Source: Hyphomicrobiales bacterium (lineage in GTDB: Bacteria > Pseudomonadota > Alphaproteobacteria > Rhizobiales > Beijerinckiaceae). From it: a DNA stretch of 8,045 bases. Where the stretch lies: positions 1 through 8,045 of the forward strand of contig PLUH01000411.1 of NCBI GenBank assembly GCA_003164825.1, written 5' to 3'. Of the stretch, positions 1-4,806 are shown piece after piece. The translations under genes were made by a program, and so were the position numbers. The notes under the pieces are model-generated. The model was not told the DNA's origin and searched no databases. It was given only the letters and a program-made list of their open reading frames with translations. Every line of letters starts with the position of its first letter. Positions within the stretch are counted from its first letter, which is position 1.

Positions 1-730
1 AGACAGTAGCCTTAACAGGTCCGCGCGCCATGGCCTCCTGGACCGCAGCAATGTTGGAGTTCGGCAGCGTGAACACGACGCTGATCGGCTGCACCTGCGT
101 CAGAATCACGATGCCAGTCGTATTGCTTGGTTGGATCAAGTTGCCGATTTGGATCTGCAAAAGGCCGGTCACGCCATCAAAGGGCGCCCGCAAGGTCGTG
201 TAGTCCAAATTCGTCTGGTCGGTATTGATCACCCCGTGATCGGTCTTCATGGCTGCCGCGTCCTGTGCAACCAGAAACTGCTGGTCGGCAACCTGCTGCA
301 GCGCGATCGAATTCTCGGTCCCGAGCTTTTGATAGCGCGCGAGATCGGATTCCGCTTGGGCATGAAGGGCGGTGTCCTTGGCCAATTGTCCTTGCGCCTG
401 CGCCAAAGCCGCCTGGTAGAGACGCGGGTCGATTTTGGCGAGGATGTCGCCCTTCTTGACCGTTTGGCCTTCGATAAAATCGACCTCCTCGAGCACGCCC
501 GTCACCTGGCTCTGGATCGACGCTGTGTTCAGGGCCTGAACCGTTCCAATGCCGGAAAGCACGATCGGTTCGTCGCGCTGCAGCACCTGCGCGGTGACAA
601 CCGGGACCGGGGGGGCGGGCGCCGCCGGCGGTTGGTCGCGATCCCGCCGCGAATATAAGACGATTCCCCCAGTCACAAGCACGACGGCGACGGCGGCCAG
701 TACGAATTTTGTCCAACCGCGACGCATCAT
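1..730 (-). CDS. MdtA-like RND efflux periplasmic adaptor subunit (HlyD family), partial, C-terminus beyond left edge
   Basis: Membrane-fusion protein that would link an inner-membrane RND permease to an outer-membrane channel for export of toxic compounds. The frame is open from the ATG at 730 to the left edge (243 codons seen; the family is usually about 370-420). Residues about 8-26 form an N-terminal membrane or signal segment, followed by a Pro/Ala-rich linker at 33-43. The first half of the lipoyl/barrel-sandwich domain follows (SGIGTVQALNTASIQSQVTG at 59-78, then EGQTVKKGDILAKIDP). An alpha-helical hairpin rich in Ala/Gln spans about 103-175. The second lipoyl half is LRAPFDGVTG (180-189). 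GNLIQPSNTTGIVILTQVQP (196-215) and VVFTLPNSNIAAV are very like MdtA. A TAA lies immediately upstream in frame (733-731), fixing the start at 730, or at the next codon 727. It has no convincing ribosome binding site of its own and overlaps the leader ORF at 727-792. Permease genes would be expected off the left edge. Substrate is unknown. Confidence 0.93.
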   Translation of the reverse strand, partial: MMRRGWTKFVLAAVAVVLVTGGIVLYSRRDRDQPPAAPAPPVPVVTAQVLQRDEPIVLSGIGTVQALNTASIQSQVTGVLEEVDFIEGQTVKKGDILAKIDPRLYQAALAQAQGQLAKDTALHAQAESDLARYQKLGTENSIALQQVADQQFLVAQDAAAMKTDHGVINTDQTNLDYTTLRAPFDGVTGLLQIQIGNLIQPSNTTGIVILTQVQPISVVFTLPNSNIAAVQEAMARGPVKATV

Positions 731-792
731 TTAGCCCAATGTGTCGAACTTGGCGCAGAAGTCCAATGCGAGGTGGCCAGACCGAAAGCCAT
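727..792 (-). CDS. 21-residue leader ORF, probably translationally coupled to the efflux adaptor gene
   Basis: A short ORF too small for routine gene calling. It begins MAFGLATSHW and ends THWAK, and contains two Trp and two His. Its ATG (792-790) is preceded by GAGGAGG (806-800) at a 7-base spacing, the strongest ribosome binding site in this part of the window. Its TGA (729-727) overlaps the adaptor's ATG (730-728) in an ATGA junction. The adaptor lacks its own ribosome binding site, so re-initiation after this leader is the simplest way to translate it. The peptide has no recognisable family and no membrane segment. Whether the peptide itself does anything, or only its translation matters, cannot be told from the sequence. 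Confidence 0.6.
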   Translation of the reverse strand: MAFGLATSHWTSAPSSTHWAK

Positions 793-812
793 TTTCAGTC
801 CTCCTCGCGGCC

Positions 813-840
813 CGAATATGGACGTCGAGGCCGAGGTCAA
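813..840 (-). promoter_or_regulatory. possible housekeeping-type promoter for leader/adaptor operon
   Basis: On the minus strand TTGACC (840-835) is a good alphaproteobacterial -35 element. After a 16-base spacer comes TATTCG (818-813), a weak -10. A transcript would start just before the GAGGAGG site of the leader ORF, giving a very short 5' leader. The -10 is poor, so this is tentative. Confidence 0.3.
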
Positions 841-860
841 CCAATCGGCATCGGCAACGC

Positions 861-1079
861 TCATGCCGGCGCTGCGGTTTGGGCGCCCATCGGCCTCACC
901 GCGACTGGAATCGACTTTGCGGACGGCGTCTTGCTCTTCTTGTCGCGATAGCTCAGCGGCAGCAGGCCATTCGTCTCCGGATCATAAGCGGCGATCGAGC
1001 CTCGCGGAATGTTGTAAGGCAGAGCCTTGAAGCCGCCTGCGGTTCGGCGGATGTCGCCGCCCTCTGTCACCGATTCCAT
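861..1079 (-). CDS. hypothetical 72-residue protein or gene remnant
   Basis: I do not recognise a family. The product would be polar and soluble, with a stretch GGFKALPYNIPRGSIAAYDP (15-34) and a basic LSYRDKKSKTPSAKSIP section. It has no signal peptide, membrane segment or cysteine. Codon third positions are GC-rich like those of the real genes here, and the composition looks protein-like, which is why I list it. Against it, no ribosome binding site precedes the ATG at 1079. The open frame continues upstream of that ATG for about 14 codons with no ATG, GTG or TTG before a TAG near 1123. It may therefore be the 3' remnant of a longer, broken gene. It ends 68 bases before the leader ORF start and could be in the same transcript. 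Confidence 0.35.
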   Translation of the reverse strand: MESVTEGGDIRRTAGGFKALPYNIPRGSIAAYDPETNGLLPLSYRDKKSKTPSAKSIPVAVRPMGAQTAAPA

Positions 1080-1238
1080 TTCATGCCGGTAAGCCGAAAT
1101 TTTGGCGCGCCGCTGTCGCCTCTATCCCCCATGTGTAGACAGTGATGATGTCCCGACGGCGCCAACGCCACCAATCACGGCGAGGCGGACGCGATACTCC
1201 ACGTAACAGGCCGAAAATAACCTCTATCAGCGGGCGCC

Positions 1239-1502
1239 TCAACACGCGTTGCAGATGCTGTTGTCGATGCGGTCGTTCTGCTGGCGCATGAAGCGGTCGA
1301 ACGGCGTATCGCCTGACGACTGCGGAACGCCCGGCCGCGGGACAGTCTCGCCGGTCGAAGTCAGATAATCCTGATCGAGCAGATGCCCCGGCGCAGGCTT
1401 GCTGAGTTCAGGAGCAACGTATCCGCCGTCGCTCTGGCCATTGGCTGCAAAGGCAGCGAATGGCGCAAAAAGGATGATGGCGGTGAGCAACAGTTTTACC
1501 AT
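1239..1502 (-). CDS. small exported protein with C-terminal CxxC (hypothetical)
   Basis: An 87-residue protein with a clear Sec-type signal peptide: basic start MVK, hydrophobic core LLLTAIILFAPFAAF, and a likely cleavage after AFA at residue 19. The mature part of about 68 residues is polar and Pro/Gly/Asp-rich. It ends in a charged segment (FDRFMRQQNDRIDNSIC) and the terminal motif CNAC, with Cys84 and Cys87. These are the only cysteines, so they could form a periplasmic disulfide or bind a metal; the heme CxxCH histidine is absent. The start is secure: AAGGAGG lies 5 bases before the ATG at 1502. That ATG overlaps the stop of the upstream 55-codon ORF by 7 bases (ATGGTAA), suggesting cotranscription. 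I know of no defined function. The gene is almost certainly real because signal peptide, ribosome binding site and codon bias agree. Confidence 0.8.
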   Translation of the reverse strand: MVKLLLTAIILFAPFAAFAANGQSDGGYVAPELSKPAPGHLLDQDYLTSTGETVPRPGVPQSSGDTPFDRFMRQQNDRIDNSICNAC

Positions 1503-1663
1503 TGTGTCCTCCTTCCCTTCGGGCGAACGACGTCTTCGGAATCGGAGCGGCGGATGCGAATAGGGCGCAGCTCAGGATCAGAGAACTGAGACCCTTCGCG
1601 CGCCGCCTCTCGGTTCCGGAGCCAGGCGGTGATTTTCTCCGAGGTCATTTTGAGGGCGATCAT
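1496..1663 (-). CDS. hypothetical 55-residue basic protein in overlapping operon
   Basis: A short ORF starting at the ATG at 1663, preceded by AGAAGGAG with a 5-base spacer, an excellent ribosome binding site. Its ATG overlaps the TGA of the SnoaL-like ORF in an ATGA junction, and its TAA (1498-1496) overlaps the start of the exported protein by 7 bases. The product begins MIALKMTSEKITAWLRNREA and continues as a strongly charged, Arg-rich tail. The first part could form an amphipathic helix; no signal peptide or known domain is seen. The same frame is open upstream to 1729, but that longer start has no comparable site. The translational signals are better than the protein content, so the ORF may serve mainly to pass ribosomes along the operon. 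Confidence 0.5.
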   Translation of the reverse strand: MIALKMTSEKITAWLRNREAAREGSQFSDPELRPIRIRRSDSEDVVRPKGRRTQW

Positions 1664-1896
1664 TTCGACTCCTTCTGCGGCGCCCCGAGGCGCCCGCTTG
1701 GCCGCAAGCCGTTCGTGGCGGACTCGCACGGCGGCGCGGCGTGCTCGACAAAGGTCTCCGCGAAGGCTTGCTCGAGGAGGGCTTCATTGCCTGTGCTCCA
1801 GAACTCATAAGAGGCGCGGAGGGCCTTCGCTCTCGCATTTTCGCGGATGCTGTCGGCAGAATGCGCGGACGTAAGAGGAGGGAATTTATCCGGCAT
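1660..1896 (-). CDS. SnoaL-like (NTF2-fold) protein, shortened; possible pseudogene
   Basis: A 78-residue ORF whose first 55 residues resemble the N-terminus of SnoaL-like/ester cyclase proteins of the NTF2-like superfamily. The match is a helix ENARAKALRASYEFWSTGNE (19-38) followed by a second helix and FVEHAAPP. Family members typically run about 130-150 residues and continue with a Pro/Gly-rich loop and the curved beta-sheet that forms the pocket. Here the resemblance stops after residue 55 and the frame ends at TGA 1660. The other two minus-strand frames do not restore the missing sheet, so this looks like loss or replacement of the 3' part rather than a simple frameshift. The start is supported by AGGAG 7 bases before the ATG at 1896. 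It lies 78 bases after the aldo/keto reductase stop and overlaps the next ORF. The fold cannot be complete, so enzymatic function is doubtful. Confidence 0.6.
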   Translation of the reverse strand: MPDKFPPLTSAHSADSIRENARAKALRASYEFWSTGNEALLEQAFAETFVEHAAPPCESATNGLRPSGRLGAPQKESK

Positions 1897-1974
1897 GGCA
1901 GCGCTCCTGGTCCTTCGTCCCCAGCGCCCAGTCGTCGAGCATGTCGCCCTCCATCGATGCGCGTTCCGGTCGAC

Positions 1975-3024
1975 TTAGGCGGCCAGCTGAACAGGCGGGG
2001 CCATGAATTCCGGACCGACGGCGTTCACGATCGTTTCCGAAACGATACGGTCGATCTCGGCCATGGCGGACGCGTCGATATGCCAGCCCGAGAGACCCGA
2101 GATCGGGGCGAGTTGGTCGGGCCTGCGCGCCCCCCAGAGCGCGATCGTCGAGTCCTGCCGGTCGAGAACCCAACGCAAAGCAAGGTGGATGACGCGCCTT
2201 CCGTAATTGGCTTGGGCGAACCGGTCGAGCCTGTCGACGGCCCGAAGATACTGCTCAAACCGAGGGGCGCGGAACTTTGGGTCGACCTGTCGCAGGTCGT
2301 CGCCGGCAAACTTCGTTTGCGCTGTCATGCGGCCTGAGAGGAGACCCCTGCACAACGACCCGTAAGCGAGCGTGGCAATGCTCTTGTCGCAACAGTATGG
2401 GAGGACGTCGGCTTCGATCGCGCGTTCAAACAGGTTGTAGGGCGACTGCACCGTTTGCACCGGCGCCACCTTGCGGAAGGCCTCGATCTGCGCCGGACTG
2501 AAATTGCTGACGCCGATGAACCGGATCTTGCCGGCGCGTTGCAATTCCGCCATCGCCGCCGCGGTCTCCTCGATCGGCACGTTGGGATCGGGCCAATGCA
2601 CCTGGTAGAGGTCGATGACGTCGGTGCGGAGACGCCTCAGGGAATCGTCAATTTCTTTGTGAATGCGTCGCTTGCTGGCGTCGCGGAATGGCTGGCCGTC
2701 CTTCCAGTCAAGGCCGACCTTGGTGGCGATGACGACCTCTTGACGCCGTCCGCCCTCGGCCAGCGCCTTGCCCACGATCTCCTCCGAGCGGCCGAAGCCA
2801 TAGGCCGGCGCGGTATCGATCAGCGTGACGCCACGATCGACCGCCTCGCGGATGACGCCGATCGCCGCCGTTTCGTCAGTTCCGCCCCACATCCATCCGC
2901 CGATCGCCCATGTGCCGAGGCCGATGCGCGAAACCTTGAACGGCGTGGCGAGATGTTCGATCTCGGCATTGTCCCGCTCGATCTGTGAGGTCGTAACATC
3001 CGGAAGTGCGGCCGTGTCCGTCAT
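1975..3024 (-). CDS. aldo/keto reductase
   Basis: A complete 349-residue NAD(P)H-dependent oxidoreductase of the aldo/keto reductase superfamily, a cytoplasmic (beta/alpha)8 barrel that reduces aldehydes or ketones. The catalytic tetrad is visible: Asp70 in LIDTAPAYG, Tyr75, Lys102 in IATKVGLDW and His143 in YQVHWPDP. Other family marks are the entry motif GLGTWAIGGWMWGG (35-48), RFIGVSNFS (168-176), LAYGSLCRGLLSG (219-231) and the cofactor-phosphate loop WGARRPDQL (297-305). The length is normal. The roughly 25-residue N-terminal extension before the first strand is polar, not a signal peptide. The ATG at 3024 is preceded by AGGGA at about 7 bases, a moderate site. The physiological substrate cannot be read from sequence. 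The type resembles stress-related reductases such as Bacillus GSP69/YhdN, but I do not assign it to that subfamily. It may head the small-gene operon at 1896-1239. Confidence 0.95.
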   Translation of the reverse strand: MTDTAALPDVTTSQIERDNAEIEHLATPFKVSRIGLGTWAIGGWMWGGTDETAAIGVIREAVDRGVTLIDTAPAYGFGRSEEIVGKALAEGGRRQEVVIATKVGLDWKDGQPFRDASKRRIHKEIDDSLRRLRTDVIDLYQVHWPDPNVPIEETAAAMAELQRAGKIRFIGVSNFSPAQIEAFRKVAPVQTVQSPYNLFERAIEADVLPYCCDKSIATLAYGSLCRGLLSGRMTAQTKFAGDDLRQVDPKFRAPRFEQYLRAVDRLDRFAQANYGRRVIHLALRWVLDRQDSTIALWGARRPDQLAPISGLSGWHIDASAMAEIDRIVSETIVNAVGPEFMAPPVQLAA

Positions 3025-3123
3025 GATCTTTCCCTGGAAGATGGCGATGTGACGATAGTGGTGAGACTAAAGCCCGCCGCGGCAGCCCAGCCATTCCACT
3101 TGGGTTCTGGCAGACAGCCCGTA

Positions 3124-3164
3124 GGTCTGTGGCAACCAAACCTTAGGTTTGAAGTCGTCAGACC
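3124..3164. promoter_or_regulatory. nested palindrome upstream of aldo/keto reductase, candidate operator
   Basis: The core is CAAACCTTAGGTTTG (3137-3151), a perfect 7-bp inverted repeat around one central base. It is framed symmetrically about the same centre (3144) by GGTCTG (3124-3129) and CAGACC (3159-3164). It lies 100-140 bases before the reductase ATG, where a dimeric regulator could bind. The AT-rich core stands out from the GC-rich surroundings. Confidence 0.4.
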
Positions 3165-3228
3165 AACGTTTAGAATTGCGACGGATGGGTCGGTCGTTCG
3201 CGCATGGCATCGGCGCGACGGATGTCAT

Positions 3229-3265
3229 TGACTGGGCGGCGAAGGCGACCCTCGCCGCCCAGTCA
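3229..3265. repeat. perfect 14-bp hairpin; possible transcription terminator of the response regulator gene
   Basis: TGACTGGGCGGCGA (3229-3242) pairs perfectly with TCGCCGCCCAGTCA (3252-3265) around a 9-base loop. It lies 154 bases after the regulator stop and before the reductase, both on the minus strand, so termination or mRNA 3'-end protection is the natural reading. No T-tract follows on either strand, so it is not a classical intrinsic terminator. A REP-like element is the alternative. Confidence 0.5.
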
Positions 3266-3418
3266 TCAGGCAAAGCGAATCCAATCGCGGAGCATGGATG
3301 TGCCCTGCACGATTCAAGCTCAAGCTGCGAGATCCGAAAGACGCGCCTTGTCGCTCGAGGCGCCAATCGCCGATGGGGATGCTGGCGGAAATCCCCCTGG
3401 AATCGGCAGGAACTAAAG

Positions 3419-4099
3419 CTAACCAGACGTTCGCGGCATGGATTTCGTTGGCCGATGCAATTCGAGGGCTTCGCCTGCCCTGACGAGGTCCGCCAAGGAT
3501 CGCACAGTCATCTTCCTCATAATGTGACCACGGTGAATCTTGACGGTGATTTCACTCAGCCCGAGTTCTCCCGCCACCTGTTTGTTCATGAGCCCAGCGG
3601 TCACAAGCGCCATGATCTCCCGTTCGCGCGGCGTGAGCGACTTGAAACGCTCGCGCAGTTCGGCAAGCGCCTTGTCGCTATCCCGTCGCTTGCGGTCCCG
3701 TTCGATCGCCTGCCCGACGGCATCGAGCATGTCCTGATCGCGGAACGGCTTCGTCAGGAAATCGACGGCTCCACCTTTCATCGCCCTGACGGACATTGGA
3801 ATGTCTCCATGGCCCGTCATCATGATGATCGGGACATGAATGTTTGTGTTGGCCAGCTGGGCCTGGAAGTCGAGGCCGCTCACTCCCGGCAGTCTGATGT
3901 CGAGCACGAGGCAGCAGGCAACATCCGGAAACTTGTGCAGCAACAGTTCCGCCACCGAGGAGAACAATCTTGATTCAAGGTCGACTGATCGAAACAAGCG
4001 GCCCAGCGCCTCGCGCAGCGAGGAGTCGTCATCGACGACGAGGACGACTGGCGTCTCAAGGTGCGCGTCAATCGGTTTGGATGGCCTTCGCTGCGTCAC
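3419..4099 (-). CDS. FixJ/NodW-type response regulator (receiver + LuxR-type HTH)
   Basis: A two-component regulator of 226 residues, the usual size for this family. The receiver domain (about 17-130) has the acidic pocket Asp23-Asp25 in VLVVDDDSSL, phospho-acceptor Asp67 in CLVLDIRLPG, Thr95 in IIMMTGHGD and Lys117 in DFLTKPF; all key residues are present. A charged linker (134-152) leads to a GerE/LuxR helix-turn-helix: LTPREREIMALVTAGLMNKQ (155-174) and recognition helix LSEITVKIHRGHIMRKM (181-197). I chose the GTG at 4099: AGGAGAG lies 7 bases upstream and the family's N-terminus begins just after it. The frame is open to an ATG at 4528, but those extra 143 codons look non-coding. It is divergent from the giant kinase at 4807, whose family ends in a histidine kinase, so that protein is the likely phospho-donor. 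DNA targets are unknown. Confidence 0.95.
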   Translation of the reverse strand: MTQRRPSKPIDAHLETPVVLVVDDDSSLREALGRLFRSVDLESRLFSSVAELLLHKFPDVACCLVLDIRLPGVSGLDFQAQLANTNIHVPIIMMTGHGDIPMSVRAMKGGAVDFLTKPFRDQDMLDAVGQAIERDRKRRDSDKALAELRERFKSLTPREREIMALVTAGLMNKQVAGELGLSEITVKIHRGHIMRKMTVRSLADLVRAGEALELHRPTKSMPRTSG

Positions 4100-4167
4100 G
4101 AGAATTCTCTCCTGAGCGAATGCCGGCCCGACTGAGCTGCAGCGCAGCCCTTGCGTCCGAGGAGGCG

Positions 4168-4183
4168 CCAAGGTCCACCTTGG
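4168..4183. promoter_or_regulatory. compact inverted repeat upstream of response regulator, candidate operator
   Basis: CCAAGGTCCACCTTGG consists of perfect 7-bp arms around a 2-base centre. It lies 69-84 bases before the GTG start of the regulator, a position suited to autoregulation or to control of its promoter. No other copy was found in the window. Confidence 0.4.
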
Positions 4184-4387
4184 TTTCGACGATTGATCGG
4201 CAAATAACCGTCCTCTTCCCCGATCGGATCGCTGCCGCGAACAACATTGAACTTTGCCCAAGGCGAACCCGCTGGCAACAGCTTGTTTTTCCCAGCGTGA
4301 CGGATCCACCGGCGATGCGAGCGGCTGCTTCGCCGTCCCTCGTGGGCTTGTTCGTTCGCCCTCAACGCCACTTCGATCAAACTTTCC

Positions 4388-4483
4388 TATAACAGCGTCG
4401 ACCGCCAAGGGATTATACGAAGGTTTGCTTTCAAGACGCGAACGGATGCTTCCATATAACAACGCCATGGCGCGATTATGCGA
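4388..4483. repeat. imperfect repeat pair, TATAACARCG followed by GATTATRCGA
   Basis: TATAACAGCG (4388-4397) with GATTATACGA (4411-4420) is echoed by TATAACAACG (4455-4464) with GATTATGCGA (4474-4483). The order is the same, and the spacers between half-elements are 13 and 9 bases. A related GCGATTACGACC occurs at 4707-4718. They may be binding sites or old duplications; the lengths are short enough for chance. Confidence 0.25.
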
Positions 4484-4806
4484 CCAACTCAGCGCTGGAG
4501 CGGGCGTCGAAATGAGCAAGATCATCATGTCTGGCGCGCCAAGTACCTACTGCTTAGCGCGATTCCGCCAGCCCTGAAGTCGCGGCGGCTTCGTTCCCGA
4601 CACAACGCCGTGATACTGGGTCCAAGGCGGCTCTACAGCTGCTCGGTGACCTGAACCGGAGCCGCTGGGCTTGCGGCAACTCCCAAGCACAACTAAGCTT
4701 TTTGGTGCGATTACGACCTCTTTCGCGCCGCGTCGAGCCGCATCGACGACTTTGTTGCAGACCCGCCCGGCGTCGCACACGCGAGACGAATTAAAAAGGC
4801 CGCGGC

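Larger units (their letters stand above)
3025..3418. other. 394-base non-coding gap between response regulator and aldo/keto reductase genes
   Basis: No convincing gene. A 99-codon minus ORF at 3067-3366 and plus ORFs entering from the right lack ribosome binding sites and family resemblance. The stretch must hold the 3' end of the regulator transcript and the reductase promoter. It contains the nested palindrome (3124-3164), the 14-bp hairpin (3229-3265) and a 10-bp direct repeat GCGACGGATG at 3178-3187 and 3215-3224. I could not identify a clear -35/-10 pair for the reductase. Confidence 0.6.
4100..4806. other. 707-base divergent intergenic region between regulator and giant kinase
   Basis: No credible gene: ORFs across it (for example minus 4096-4380 and 4547-4897, plus 3970-4392) lack ribosome binding sites and family resemblance. 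It contains the inverted repeat at 4168-4183 and an imperfect repeat pair (4388-4420 and 4455-4483). A perfect TATAAT hexamer is on the minus strand (4417-4412), but without a matching -35. Promoters for both flanking genes must lie here. The length is large for a simple two-promoter region, so a small RNA is possible but not shown. Confidence 0.6.

Noticed and set aside
1496..1896. A single full-length SnoaL-like gene broken by one frameshift
   Set aside because: Neither of the other two minus-strand frames after about 1729 shows the expected beta-sheet half, so a one-base error would not restore the gene.
1886..1954. A 22-codon minus-strand ORF ending inside the SnoaL-like start, resembling a second leader peptide
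   Set aside because: No good ribosome binding site precedes it, and the SnoaL-like ORF has its own, so coupling is not needed.
3149..3973. Plus-strand open frame of 274 codons
   Set aside because: It covers the complement of the response regulator, whose receiver and HTH motifs are unambiguous on the minus strand.
4100..4528. 143-codon N-terminal extension of the response regulator up to the ATG at 4528
   Set aside because: The extension has no domain resemblance and no ribosome binding site, while the GTG at 4099 has AGGAGAG upstream and matches the family N-terminus.
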